Shown here one piece after another: positions 22,807 through 35,138 of a DNA stretch of 64,000 nt; positions within the stretch are counted from its first letter, which is position 1, and each line of letters begins with the position of its first letter. The DNA is from Mantis religiosa (taxonomy: Eukaryota > Arthropoda > Insecta > Mantodea > Mantidae), in assembly GCA_030765055.1 (NCBI GenBank), contig CM060950.1, forward strand, positions 15,554,306 to 15,618,305. Reading direction: 5' to 3'. The translations under genes and the position numbers were made by a program. The notes beneath the pieces are model-generated. The model saw nothing but the letters and a program-made list of their open reading frames with translations, was not told the DNA's origin and ran no database searches.

Positions 22807-23030
22807 TTAGTTTAATGACATTGTGCCCCACTCTTTGATCAAAATCCTGCACGTTACTGAAAGCTCCTTATTTATTAACAGCAGTGCTAAGGCACTGACT
22901 ATGTCTTTTGTAATTTTATTTCTTAAAAGCGTTTTTGTGCTTTCCAGAGTGGAAAAGCAACGCTCAGGTTCCGCAGTCGTCATCGGCGTTGTTATGACAA
23001 TTTTCAAAATTTTGGTGACTTCAGTGAACA
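22807..23030 (-). pseudogene. hAT transposase C-terminal dimerisation domain (hATC) fragment
   Basis: The minus frame reads VTKILKIVITTPMTTAEPER, then CFSTLESTKTLLRNKI and ALALLLINKELS. The TTAEPERCFSTLxxIKTxLRN...ALxxLxIxKEL pattern is the hATC domain by which hAT transposases dimerise. Only about 70 domain residues remain and the catalytic RNase H-like core is absent. It may come from the hAT family whose ends lie at 14.5-16.6 and 23.6-24.5 kb, but no continuous element links them. Confidence 0.82.
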
Positions 23031-23532
23031 TTGACGAAAAGTTATTTGTGTATATGAACTGAAAAAGCTTCAATTCTCCTTGAAGGTTGAAACTGGCCTT
23101 ATCAGTCAGAACTACCGACAGGAGATATAAAACAATATAAATTAGATATACATGATTATAGTAATAATTATAATAATAATCCATAAATGATTTTTTTAAT
23201 ACTGCCCGAGGCTATGAATGGCGACGCTTTGGCGGGCTCAACTTCCGCTCAAAATTCTTAGAAACGGAAAATAGACGTGACCTTCACAATGAAGATACAG
23301 ATTTGGACAGACGCTTAAACTGCGCGCCATAGCATAAATTATGAGTACGATGAACCAAAGAACGCGTCGCGGTGGGGTGGCGTGCTTGTGACAAAAAAGC
23401 TAGAGTTGGAATTGTGTATAACCTATCAGAGTGAAATTACTACGTGATCTTCGCAAAGTTCCAAAATTAGAGTAAGTAGGGGAAAATAGTAAGATAGCTG
23501 AAGTAGGCCGTTTTCGTGAAGAGACACTCGTT

Positions 23533-23632
23533 GACAGAACCGCACGCGTGATAGACGTATAACACTGTTTGGCAGAACGGCACGCGTGATAGACGTATAA
23601 TACTGGTTGGCAGAACGGCACGCGTGATAGAC
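23533..23632. repeat. 38-bp tandem repeat, 2.6 copies
   Basis: Units 23533-23570 and 23571-23608 and a partial unit 23609-23632 share GGCAGAACGGCACGCGTGAT and AGACGTATAA. Each unit holds the 8-bp palindrome CACGCGTG. The apparent repeated peptides in this stretch are a by-product of the repeat. Confidence 0.9.
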
Positions 23633-23635
23633 AAC

Positions 23636-24540
23636 GATACAAAGGTACAAACCACAGAACAAAAATTAAATAAAAGCTGAAGCTACAGAATCCTAGTTTT
23701 TGTAATAAAAACCCTAAATGCCCCATTGTCGACTGAGAACGAATAATACAGCACAGCTTTTTAGTAAGCGTTTTTCGTTCATTCAAACGGAATTACAGTA
23801 ATTACGGCATCGTGAAAAGAATTCCCGTACCTACTTTTACAAAGGTATTTCTGTAAAATTTTACACAAACCAGTACGATTTATTGATCTGCAGTTTCATT
23901 TTCACTGTTGGAAACACCGGAAGTCTCCATGCAAACGATTTCATGATTCCTTGAGATACACGTAGAAAAGCGTAAGCATGAGAAAATCACAGTTTTTTTC
24001 ATATATAGGTATAATCCTAGTCTGTCTAGCCTGGCTAATAAAGTGCTGGCCTTACAAGTTTAAGTTGTAGCCTGAACAGAGTGATTTTAAGATTGGGTAA
24101 AACAACAGCTACGTGTCAGTAGATTTACACACATGTAAAAGAAATGTTACGGGTGTAAATTCCTGCTTACCAGTGGTGCTGATTGCTAACTGATATAACT
24201 GTTAACAATTGACACCAGCAATAATTTAATTAATAATCCCTCCCCCAAGTATTCCCAGTAGCTCAAGAATTAAGTCTTTACACCAGCACAAAAATATCAT
24301 GCTAACACATTGAAGGAACTGCAAAAGCTGTTGTCACAAATTACAAGCAGAAGAAATTGGCTAAAAAGGCAGTTTAGGCACTTATAAGCAGAATAGGCAC
24401 AAACGTTCGAAATAGGTATTTATAGGCACTATAAAACTAAGAAATTAGGCTAATAATTGTAAGAAACGAGCTTATAACTTAAAAGCCTACGTTTCTGAAC
24501 AAATGAATAAAATAGGCAAAGAGGACAGAATCCGCCCCTA
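23636..24540. mobile_element. hAT element right part (copy 3)
   Basis: It is collinear with 15.65-16.57 kb, for example ACAGAACAAAAATTAAATAA and CACCAGCAATAATTTAATTA, and ends ...AGAATCCGCCCCTA. GTAATGAG follows at 24541-24548 and then the same LINE flank. The left end is replaced by other sequence. Confidence 0.78.
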
Positions 24541-24548
24541 GTAATGAG

Positions 24549-25197
<649 letters not shown>

Positions 25198-26207
25198 AAG
25201 TCTGTTTAATTAACTCATGTGCAGTCGGCTGCTGTCTTTCACGAACCCTTATAATCGTTTTACAACCCTGGCCCTCCTCCTCGCACACCTTTCTGCAAGG
25301 TTGCCACCTTTCTCGATACGTCATGGGTATCGTACGAGGTTTCGTCTAAATAAATTATCTTATGTCCATTACTGCAAAACTGTCTTAGTTTTGACGATAT
25401 ATATCGCCAAGGTACAATTCTACTGGATTCCATAGTAATTCAATATGCAGTATTTGAAACGCAACTCCTTTAAGAGATCGCGCAAAATGCAGTGCTCATA
25501 AGGAAAATCACAAATTTCTTGCAAATGTGCAACCAATTCGTGTAAGGTTGGTGCTCTCCCTTTTGCATAGAATCTATAGATTTCTCGACGAATTAAATTC
25601 CATATGAAATTACTTTAGAGAAACGTTTCCTTTTATTTTCACACTTGATCGGCGTCTTTCGTATTCCTTTCGTCACAATATTTCTTACTGTATTTCTGTG
25701 AATACCCAGAATTTATCATCAGGTTTATTGCACGACCCTTTACCAAGATTATTTGTCAGCACATATTTATATGTGTTCAAAACAAGCGCTTGAAGTTGCT
25801 TAGAAACAGTTCCCGTTATAACTTTGTGTTTTGAGGCATTTCCAGTAATATAACTCGGCCCAGTTATTCACACTATTGTCATCACTTTGATTATTTTCAC
25901 TTGACTGAAAGTTATCTACTACTTCATTTGCATTTACCACTGCATTTCCCTCCCACGGTCTCCACATCGTGACAAACAACGAATTTCTGCACGTAATGAA
26001 ACAGATCAACTGGAAATTGGAACTTTGGCAACAGAGACTACACGTGGAGTAGACATGCGGCTGTCACTTCGACAAAATCAGGGTTGTTATTGGTCCTCAA
26101 CGACAGTGTTCCATTTCTGAAGTGTGGAGATTTATGACGGTCATTTGTGGGCGGGTGACTCAGGTTCCTTTGACTCCGAACTGCACCCGTGTGAACTAAA
26201 CAGACTT
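25198..26207 (-). mobile_element. IS630/Tc1-like DNA transposon, internally deleted, with transposase N-terminal remnant
   Basis: Inverted ends AAGTCTGTTTAATTAACTC and ...GTGAACTAAACAGACTT are flanked by TA (25196-25197, 26208-26209). Inside, on the minus strand at about 25640-25440, broken frames read IRREIYRFYAKGRAPTLHEL and CILRDLLKELRF, the N-terminal helix-turn-helix region of IS630/Tc1-like transposases. About 25380-25330 reads IIYLDETSYDTHDVS, the first catalytic Asp block. The remaining catalytic domain is missing. Paralogs at 1158-1175 and 17214-17235 show the uninterrupted site CATGGTATA, confirming the insertion borders. MITE-2 at 2853-3214 shares its ends. Confidence 0.85.
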
Positions 26208-26255
26208 TATAGACTGTTGCACGGTAAAAATGAGTTCATTGTTTAACATATATTG

Positions 26256-26290
26256 TTTATTATATATATATATATATATATATTAATATG
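26256..26290. repeat. (TA)n microsatellite
   Basis: About a dozen TA units are read directly at the join between the (AC)n-bearing repeat remnant and the following LINE fragment. Confidence 0.9.
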
Positions 26291-27120
26291 TTTGGCGCTA
26301 CTCTTCGCGGCCTACATGTCTGACTTCCCCACAGAACCACAGACAGTTACGTGTCAGTATGCGGACGATATCCTCATAATGGCACGTAAGAAAAACGCCA
26401 AGTTCTGCTTCCCGCCACTGCAACGCCAGCTCCAAGCGATCGGCCGCTGAAGTGAGAAGTGGAAGATGACAATCAGTCCAGGGAAGAGCTCGGCTCTTCT
26501 GCTGGCTAAGGTCCGACGCTGACGACCAACGGGATCACTGAGGTTGCGGCAGAGACAAATCCCATGGGTTACCTCAGCCAAATACCTGGGTGTCCTTGAT
26601 CGCGGGCTAAACTGCACTCGTCACGTCAGGGCCAAGGCCGGACTCGGACATGCTGCACTGAGGCAGTTATTTTCAATTTTTAAATAAAAAGTGCCCACAC
26701 ACCTCAAGCTGCGCCTTTATCGGGCGATTATTCCACCCATGATTCTGTACGGGTGCGAGATCTGGCGATCGGCGGCTCCGTCTACCGTCCGCAGACTGCA
26801 GTACGTGCAGAACCGGGCTCTAAGAATGATCTATGATACTGGACGCAGATTCCCATCTCATATCCTTCACGAAAAGTCCCAAATCCTATACATAATGGAT
26901 ATGGTAAGAGAGAGATCTCAAACCCTCCACAACAAAATTTCTGCCCATCCCAATCAGCTGGTAAGCTACTTGGGTCGTTGCAACCACAAAGCTTCTCGCA
27001 GGAGGAGATATAGACTCCCGAAAGATGCCATGGGCTATTAGCCTGTGAGTATTTCTCTCCATCTATCCAAAAACTCCAGGCCCAAAGTTGTCTTTCTGAT
27101 CTACATAAAACTCATACGGT
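26290..27120 (+). pseudogene. Jockey-type LINE reverse transcriptase, C-terminal half
   Basis: Frames give CQYADDILIMARKKNAKF (YADD catalytic box, intact), then AKYLGVLDRGLNCTRHVRAK (the KYLGV block and the W/C-TxHV linker). LKLRLYRAIIPPMILYGCEIW and LQYVQNRALRMIYD (thumb) follow. The last 350 bp is one open frame of 116 codons to 27041. This is the polymerase half of a Jockey-clade ORF2, cut 5' just before the YADD box and with stops near 26450 and 26520. It is more GC-rich and less decayed than the minus-strand Jockey copies, so it is a different family. Confidence 0.88.
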
Positions 27121-27289
27121 GAGAAGACTGTTCGTCCCAGCATAACCAGTACGTCCCTCTCTTTCACACACGTACATATACACTATTAAGCAATACTTCA
27201 CTATTTACAACGGTCTCAGTTACGTTGTGCGGCAGGATGTATAGTTTGTCCAGGTTCCTAACATCACTTCCCCATCCTTTTTTTATTAT

Positions 27290-29165
27290 TATAAAGGTCA
27301 TTTGGAAGGGATCAAAGGAGAGGAATGTTGGGGTCCCACTGATGCACTCCTGGTAGTATCGGTTATGAGGCGCTGGTGCCTGAAGGGCACGAACTTATAG
27401 GAGTAGGTGTCCGGGGGTCCAACCATGACCTAGAGGCCCTGGGTGGATCACCGGGGTTAAAATGATGTGTTAAGGGATCAAGAGTCTATTTATTATCACT
27501 GTGCACCTTAGTTTCTTGAGTTTTAAGATGGTTTGGTTAGCGGAGCCGGTGGCGCGTTGTCCTATTTATGTCGTCAGTTGGTTGGAGTAAGCATGACTGT
27601 AAGTTGTCAATACTTGCGAGAAGCTGAGTGAAGTAGCGGCATAAACCGTCAGGGTCCTGCGTAAGGGTTGCCACTGCGAGCTGGATGTCTGTTTGTTTTT
27701 GAGCGATTGTCTTAAGTTTCTGAAGTGAGTCATGGTGTTGTTGGTTAATGAGGTCTTGTAGTGATGTGAGTTTTAGGTCAACGGTGGATTTTAAGTCTGT
27801 AGAACGGCTTGAGATGGTGTCTGTGGTGGTCTTGAGTCTCTTCCAGCGCAGTAAGCTTTGTCGTGGTGTCCGCCATGAAGTGTTCGGTGTGCTCTATGTG
27901 GCGTTTTAGTTGTTGGATGGCTGCAGAGGTGTTGCTTTATTGGCCGCTGGCAGAGGAGAGCGCATTCTCGAGGCCATTCAGGCGCTGGTTGGCGGTGGAT
28001 AAATAAGTGCAGAGATCTTGAAAGCCAGTGGTGTGGATGTTCTGGAGTTCTTCCCGCGAAGGCAGAGAACGCGCGGCGGCAGTGGTGGTGGCGATGATGC
28101 CCTCCAGAGCTGTCAGTCGGGCAGTGATGCCGTGGGCCTCTGAGCAAAGACTCTCGAGGGCTGCTCGCAGTTCCTTGAACCCGGTGGCGGTGGTGGTGGC
28201 TGTAGTTGACGCTGCTGTTTCTGGTGCTGGTTCAGCTGTTTGTTGTGCTGCTGCTGCGGTGATGCCTCCATGCAGGCTGTGTCTCTGGCGAGGGTAGTAC
28301 ATCGCCTGCCCGGTGTAGTGGCGAAAGCCGTTGAAGGTGGCACAGTACCGCTGGCGGCGGCGTATATTGTGACTGACGCACTCCGACGTCAGCGAGGGTG
28401 CTCCTCAGTAGTGCCACCGAGGTGGTGCGTCGCAGGCCGAGGCGTCGTGTCCGTAATTGTAGGATCTCCGACAGGGTGTCTTACGCTCATAATTACTAGC
28501 CTCGATTTTGAGACGCCGCCCTAATAAGGGCAGGCCCGTCCTCAAGGCTGCGTTGAAGTCAGCTAGTCAGCGGACGCGGGATATCATTCTAGTGGCTCTG
28601 GTTGCGGAGGGCCATCTTTGTTAGGTGGCAGAGAGGATGTAACGGCAGTGTAGGTCCCTGGGTGCTTCCATGATGACTGCGCTGTATGATGTGGCCAATG
28701 CATAGCCAGGATCACTGATTCGATGTGACGAGGTAGTTGTGGTGTTGATTGGAGCTGCGGTGGCTGTGGCATAGGTTGGTCTGTTATGTGCCTCTTCGAA
28801 AGCTGACCATGGTAATGTCTGTGTGCCACGAGAGGTGGATGCATGGACAGGTGCCGAGGTTGCGCTGCATGTGCTAGGCAAAGCAAAGTCAAAGATCTGT
28901 GGGGCTGCCCAGAACTTCCCCGAGGGTGCATCAGGCAGCGCCACCTGCGCTTGCGCAGCCTGCTCTGCAGTGAGGTGCGGCGAGGAGGCCCGAGAGCTAG
29001 CGGGCGAATCTGGCGGCAGTTGCTGCTCCGGTGGCCGGGCAGCTATTTGGCGAGGTACGGCGACGTCCTTTTTCTGCCCATACTAGGCGCTGCGGCGGTG
29101 TTCCCGAGTCGAGTGAGAAGAAGCGAGTGCTTCCCCATCCCATGGTCTCTCGACACGTTAAATTA
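27290..29165 (-). pseudogene. GC-rich decayed ORF1/Gag-like region
   Basis: On the minus strand, consecutive open blocks in shifting frames cover 29165-27400. They start with a Pro/Ala/Thr/His-rich segment (from 28944), then Gln-rich and Pro-rich tracts near 28300. Next comes a block with FKELRAALESLCSEAHGITA and SREELQNIHTTGFQDLCTYL. A further block near 27830-27540 has LTSLQDLINQQHHDSLQKL. The spaced Leu/Ile pattern suggests coiled coil. Composition and layout resemble the nucleic-acid-binding ORF1 of a LINE or another retroelement Gag, but no zinc knuckle was seen. A decayed host exon cannot be excluded. Confidence 0.4.
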
Positions 29166-29480
29166 GTGTAGCCTCTTCCCTGTCCAGTCCGTAATTTATG
29201 ACCTGGCAGTTCTGCTACACTGTTGTCAAATGCTCCTGGCCCAAGGTTCAGAATTCATAAACATAATGAATTATTTTAAAGCATTACATTACACATAATA
29301 ATACGTACAATGTAATAAAATGCACTTTAAATATTCCTGTACTGCTATTACAAATAAAAATAATTATCCCTTATAAAAGCCTACACAAGTCTCAAAGCCC
29401 TAAAGCCAACCACACTCAAATATTTATACCTCCACACAACAGTTTCATTCGACTAACCTCTAATACATTTCATTTTCGTA
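29166..29480. other. Unassigned sequence
   Basis: AT-rich sequence without a recognised frame. It may include more of the neighbouring transposase pseudogene, but I could not align it. Confidence 0.35.
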
Positions 29481-29484
29481 GCAC

Positions 29485-29750
29485 CATGCTCAAATCCCAT
29501 AGATAATACAAAAATATGCACTGTACTTTTGCTATACTTGAATACATGATCACTTCCAACAGTTTTCTTATGCATAATTTCCGTTAATTGGCGAACAGTG
29601 GGAGATTCACCTTTCGCGTAACATTCCTACACAGTCCTACGCAATAAATCACGATTGAAATCGTCGATCTTGTCAAATGAAAATTTAGTTTTATTTAATT
29701 TATTTTTATTTGGAGTGCTGCAAATAGCTATGTCAAATGATGCAATACAA
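29485..29750 (-). pseudogene. IS630/Tc1-like transposase, N-terminal fragment
   Basis: Minus-strand reading gives FDKIDDFNRDLLRRTV, then a stop, and CYAKGESPTVRQLTEIMHKK and YSKSTVHIFVLSMGF. This is the paired helix-turn-helix DNA-binding region that precedes the DDE domain in this transposase group. A comparable segment is seen at 25.44-25.64 kb, but the two differ clearly, so they are separate families. No catalytic domain follows. Confidence 0.78.
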
Positions 29751-29938
29751 TGATGTTATTCCTACACCAGGCGCATCGGCAGTTAATTTATTCAAATTTT
29801 TCGACGGTAGTACCCCACATTTTCAATTACAGTTTTCAGAAAGTTTCGAAAATTTACTAACATACTTGCGCTCTGTTTCCTGATCTTGCTTCCTCTCTCT
29901 ATAACGTCTCTTTTCTTAGTAGAAGTCCTAGCTGACAG

Positions 29939-30068
<130 letters not shown>

Positions 30069-30870
30069 TGTTTTAGGGCCCGTCGACATCCAGGTCATTT
30101 GAGCCTCTGACAGTTGTATTAAGAGACTATTATCATCAGCTTATTCTCAATGTATTAAGTCACCATTCGTATTAGAGTCGTTAATTTCACCATTCGTATT
30201 ACCTTCGTTAATTTTCGCGTACTCGTTATTAGCACTCTCACTATTTAGCCACGGACTAAAGAGAAACATCTTATTTAGGTTACTAGCAACACAGAACGTA
30301 TGTACAACTAGTATATTTTGCAAAAGTGCAATCCTGCCCAAGAAACTCACAAAACGCTTAGTGCTATTGTATTCACTCCTTCCCAAAAATCTCGGAATAC
30401 ATCCTAAACCTATCTCAAAATTTTTATAACAAGCTCCCTTCAAGCTTCAACAGCCTAATCCGCGGTCTGGGTGAATATGACCTAGACCCCGGTGAAACCT
30501 ACAAGCGACTCCGACTAGTGCTTGCACCTCCATAGACCCATACAATCCCCTCCAGATGTTCATTACATTTCAACTTTCACCTCCAACAAACAAATCAATC
30601 AACCCTTAAATAATATCCGCCACCATCCACCCACCGTCATTTCATTAAATAACCACCATCATGCCAGTAAGGGACGATGTCCCGAAATGGCAAAACGTCG
30701 AAGGCCCCTCCTCTGCGGAGGAGGTTCACCTTCAACGACACCACTGTGCTGTGTACTAATGGCTTTGTACCAGTGGGGGGGGGGGGGGGGAGGGTGCAGT
30801 AGAATGGGTAAGCAAAGGGTCATTTCTTGGAAATGAGTTTGTTAAGAAATTGGACAAACTGTAAGCCCTC
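30069..30870. other. Unassigned sequence with a G16 run
   Basis: No domain was recognised in the 98-codon minus frame at 30147-30443 or the 104-codon plus frame at 30522-30836. A run of 16 G stands at 30775-30790. TCGAAGGCCCCTCCTCTG followed by CGGAGGAGG near 30700-30724 forms a short hairpin. Confidence 0.45.
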
Positions 30871-30874
30871 TCCT

Positions 30875-31600
30875 TTACAGCGTGGGCGGCACTGAGCCGG
30901 GGGTTGGCATCCAGAGGGGGGAGCCTTTTGAATTAAAATATTTCAATTCAGAAGTGCTTTCTACGTTTGGGCTTTTGCGCTGTTTCCCGATATAGAAGAT
31001 TAGGTTACGTATGCCGGCCCAAATAGAAGAGGCACGTTTTCGTAATGTATCACGGATTGTTGGGATTTTGGTTTTTATGTGGAGTGGCGTTAAAGGTGCG
31101 GATAAGGACCGATAGAAGTTAACGTAAGGATCGGTTTGGAGATATTTTATGGTGGTATTGGAGGTGTTGGTCCAAATCACAAAGGCGAACAGTACTAAGA
31201 AGGACGTACAAGAAGTAGAAGCGCCAATTTTCTAAAAAAATTATGCAGAAGTAGTAGAAAACTTTGTAGGCCGGGAACCTAGGTGTAATTTATAAATAGT
31301 TCCTTTATGCCAGCACCGATCAAAAGCAGCTTCTTTAAAATGGTGCCAACTTTAAAGCCACATTGTTAAATTTCTCTGTGATGTTATCAGTTATTCTTAA
31401 AAGTTGTAATTTTCTTAAATGTCCTTTTCGATAGGCAAACTGTGAATCCGAAAAGTCGTCAGGTGCCGCAACCTCTCTTTGCCGTAGAGAAAATTATTAC
31501 TTTTGGGGGCAATTCATCAATAGTACATAGCAGAATAAGGCATGATCATTTTTAGGCTACCTGGTGCTTTTCCCCTGCTTCAGGAGCATTATTCCCTTGA
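30875..31600 (-). pseudogene. Jockey-type LINE fragment (RT and 3' region)
   Basis: The frame 31180-30875 reads TNTSNTTIKYLQT and then HIKTKIPTIRDTLRK, the thumb-proximal and C-terminal blocks also seen at 2.1-2.3 kb. 31200-31590 retains FDRCWHKGTIYKLH (motif A) and LRITDNITEKFNN in broken frames. Motifs B and C (the YADD box) are deleted between them. It is inactive. Confidence 0.75.
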
Positions 31601-31619
31601 CCCCTTTTTTAAGTGTCGG

Positions 31620-32225
31620 ACAGAAAGCAAAATGAAACGTAATATTGACCTTATAACTGAGTATTTAAATAAAAATCATCTGGCTATTAATGCAGAGAAA
31701 ACAAATTACATGATTATTCAGACCCAGCAGAGTAAAAATGTCACAAGTATAGTTGTTAAGGTAGGTGAAAAATTTATAAACGAGATCGATAGTGCTAATT
31801 TTTTGGGAGTCATATTTGATAAAAATCTAGTCTGGGATATACATATAGAGAAAATTGCTTATAAAATCAGCTCAGGCCTATACGTTTCAAAGCAATTGTC
31901 AAAAATAGCTAACCTACTAACACTAAAAACCATATACTATGAACTAATACAATAGGGCATAACCATTTGGGGACAGTGTGCAAAAAGTTTGTACCTACAG
32001 AGGATTTTCACCCTACAAAAGAGAGCAATTAGAATCATGTTAGGTTTAAAACAAACGGACTCATGTCGAGATGCATTTAGAAATCTAAATATCCTGAACG
32101 TACAGTCCCTAAGTAATAATGCTTAAAAAAACAAAATTTATAAGTCAGAAAACAAATAGTCAAATACATAATTATGGAACTAGGAAAATTAATAACTTTC
32201 ATACCATAACTAATTATAGCCAACT
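31620..32225 (+). pseudogene. LINE reverse transcriptase, C-terminal fragment (CR1/Jockey-group)
   Basis: The open frame to 31955 reads LNKNHLAINAEKTNYMIIQ, then INEIDSANFLGVIFDKNLVW and DIHIEKIAYKISSGLY, the RT segment after the catalytic box (NxxKT, KFLGV, W..HI). After a TAG at 31953 the same frame continues with GITIWGQCAKSLYLQRIFTL and QKRAIRIMLGLK. HNYGTRKINNFHTITNYSQL lies near the end. It is a different LINE family from the minus-strand Jockey copies. The catalytic YADD is not included. Confidence 0.85.
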
Positions 32226-32290
32226 GAAAAATTCAATGTCATGGCTGGGATTTGAACCACGGATCTCCTGGTTTCCGTGCAGTTGCTCTA
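32226..32290 (-). repeat. S3 tRNA-derived SINE head, inverted
   Basis: The plus strand reads AAATTCAATGTCATGGCTGG, then GATTTGAACCACGGATCTCC, the reverse complement of the S3 T-arm and acceptor at 10.6 kb. It abuts the LINE fragment end. Confidence 0.65.
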
Positions 32291-33771
32291 TTTAAATAAC
32301 AATCACAGCATGTAAGTTCGATATAGTCCAGCAAGGGTCACATTTCTGCTTTATAATTTTCAGGATATTTACATCTGTACAGGTGATTATTCCTGTATTG
32401 TAGTTTACTTCCGTTCTCAGAATATAAGCTTTGCAATTTGAAATCTGGTTATGAAATTCAGAAACTATATGCTGAAACTCTTTATAACCAATCACAAAAA
32501 TTGTAAATGTTCGGATAAGCAGTATCAAAACTGTTGCTAAAATTTGCATGAAAACATTAATATGCATTAGTTTTTTTGGGAATTGCTACTGGAGTTAGTG
32601 AATGAGCATGTACTGTATTTAACAAATACAGGTACTGTAATTTAGGCAAAGGAACAATGAAGACTTTATAATTTGCTGATAATGACTGGTACTCTCCCCA
32701 TGCCCTGAAAAGGAGTACCTATAAATGAAGTAAAGTTTGAGACATTTTAATATCAGTCTGAAAAGTTTTAGTTGTCTTATGAAAACTACTTGCCTCAATT
32801 TGTTAATGAGTCACTAGCAACACGAGCCTTAGATGGTAAGTTGTGCCCCTTACCAAGCAATCTGCAAAACAATTAAATTTAAAACAGACTTCTTTTAGGA
32901 GCTGTCAATGGAGTGTAAAATAGTAATATCTGCATCTTAAACTGCTATCTAAACATCTATAATTAACACAGGGCTATGTACACTATGTGACTAACCACTC
33001 TTTTGTTCCATTGCTAATTCTAAAAGATCCAAGGTGAACAATTCCTTCACCAGGGCCGTAGTGGAGGAGGAACGCGGATGTACCCCGTCCTCCCACTATC
33101 TTTTGGAGGGGCACATAATCCCCTTACTAATAATACTATTTATACTTTGTTTAATTCATTACCTTTCTTAATTTAACTTTCAAAATAGTGCAAAATATAA
33201 AATATATACTTACATTCGAAATACATTCAAATAATATTTATTACTAGTAACGGACCTCCAGTACATATGTGGAACTTAGAGGATTACATAAAAGAATGGA
33301 TAAAAAGTACTACGCATGCTGAGGTCAACCAAAGCAGGAAGGCAAATCTACAAGTGTTGAATTCTGATCGGTTCTCCAGCATCTGGAAAATTTTTAGGTG
33401 AGCATCCCCCCACTATTTTTGTTAGGAATACGGCCCTGCTGTTCACCCTTCTGGATAAGGAAAAGTGTGACTTTTATAACTTTCAGGATAGATAAGATTA
33501 GATTATCTCCATGTATGTGAAAATGGTTTTGCACCTTGGATATACAGTATATAATTTTACATTCTCTGGTTTTATTTTTCCAACAAATATGGTTAATGTT
33601 TAAACATATTTAAACGGCTGGTTCATGGAGTCAGATATCAGTTCTCAAAATGGTTTTTCTGTAAATCACCAGACAACGGCTGATACTCATTCAGTTGGAC
33701 TGACTAATATAGTGACAACTGAAAAGAAGTGTGATCTGACGTGCATCATGATATATGTAGAAGAGCATCAA

Positions 33772-34166
33772 ACATTTTACAGAACACACAGAAAATGAAG
33801 CTAGTCACAGTGAAGCAACAAATATTACACAAATAAGAATATTTGTAAAAGAATCTCTACTTAACTTAAGAAGTTGATGTTAATACTTTTATTAACATTT
33901 ATTTTGATGCATTTTGACCTATTGGCAATTGATTCTGTTTTTAGGTTTGTTTCATCTTCAGATGTTGGTAATGCTGAAAATGTAACATAACAAAAAGAAA
34001 AAAGCATTGCAACCGAGATTTCCTTAACAATGGAGTTTGGAATTAACTAATGATGTAAGCGATATGCTTTTGAAATCAATTTTATAAAGAAGAAGAAAGT
34101 ATTAACATCAATGTCTTAAGTTAAGTGGAGATTCTTTTAGTTTTATTTGTGTAACATTTTACAGAA
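33772..34166. mobile_element. PLE-derived short inverted element with 13-bp target duplication
   Basis: ACATTTTACAGAA stands at 33772-33784 and 34154-34166. The 369 bp between has inverted ends: AAGAATCTCTACTTAACTTAAG at the left pairs with a matching inverted block at 34095-34135. These ends match the termini of the element at 36.01-36.29 kb and the left flank of the PLE pair at 49.2 kb. Unit 4 near 60918-60935 shows the uninterrupted site. I read it as two opposed PLE terminal repeats with the coding part lost. Confidence 0.75.
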
Positions 34167-34486
34167 GTGTATGATGCAATTTACATATTGTAAATGATCA
34201 ATGTAGTAAATATTAAACACATTTTATTTTAAAAAATGGGTCTTACATTTTCTGTCACTATTAATTCGTATATAATTCTAATGTAATTCTCTGTTAACAG
34301 AGTAATGTTTAGAAATGTAACTAGTTTAGCTTAAAATAAAATATTTGTTTAATGCACATAAGTTTATTTTTAAACGATTTTCCAATTCGAGTTAAGGTGC
34401 TTGCTAGCAATACTTTACAGCTACTGACCTCCAGAAAATGAATATTACAATGTGCAGATCAATATATATGCTTGCTATTTTAGTTA

Positions 34487-34545
34487 ATCCGTGGTTCAAA
34501 TCCCGGCCATGGCATTGAATTTTTCATGTTAACTCTATCTATATA
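34487..34545 (+). repeat. S3 SINE fragment
   Basis: TTAATCCGTGGTTCAAATCC and GGCCATGGCATTGAATTTTT match the 3' half of the S3 head and its downstream tail at 10.6 kb. The 5' half is absent. Confidence 0.65.
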
Positions 34546-35138
34546 TGCTTGCACTTACCACTTTTGTAAGGAAAAGGCATTTAAGAATTAACTCCCATTA
34601 GATTTTCTTATTGTCATGATGCAACAGTAAATTTGATATTATATTTAGCACTTTAAGCTTTAGAAGAACTTATCTAACATGTTAACAATATGTTTCCCAC
34701 AAATTAAGCATTGAAAGAAAGTATTAAATTAATTAAGAAACAAGTGCATTAATTATCTTGAAAAATTAAATTTGCCTTTGAGCTCTCTTGTGTTGTACAA
34801 CCTTCAATTTTACCATACCAAATTTATGACTACAAAGTGCTTCATTATAATTTAAGGTATAATCTCAAAAATATAGAGTGAATTATTCGAGCAGGAAACA
34901 TTCATGGCAAGAAAACCTTAAACAACAAAATGCAGCACTTAAAGCACATATTCACAAGTTTTTTCTGTGTTTAGTACTCAATAATTTTTCTTTTTTTAAA
35001 ATCATGGGAAGCTACTTCACAAGTGCCACAGAATGAACATCAATAAAAGGATAGCATGTATTGTGTCGATCTACTCTTGAAAACATAATTTAAATCTTAC
35101 AGAAGAATGACTCACATATGCTATTTTTATAATAGTTA

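Noticed and set aside
23533..23632. Possible CRISPR array
   Set aside because: There are only 2.6 contiguous units without spacers, in a eukaryotic context. It is a minisatellite.
23400..23786. Minus-strand 128-codon frame with repeated peptide words
   Set aside because: The repetition comes from the 38-bp tandem repeat. The frame crosses into the hAT copy and has no conserved domain.
27791..29166. Several overlapping plus- and minus-strand frames of 87-121 codons
   Set aside because: GC-rich sequence has few stops, so frames are open on both strands. I kept only the minus-strand reading with coiled-coil-like order and describe the whole as one decayed region.
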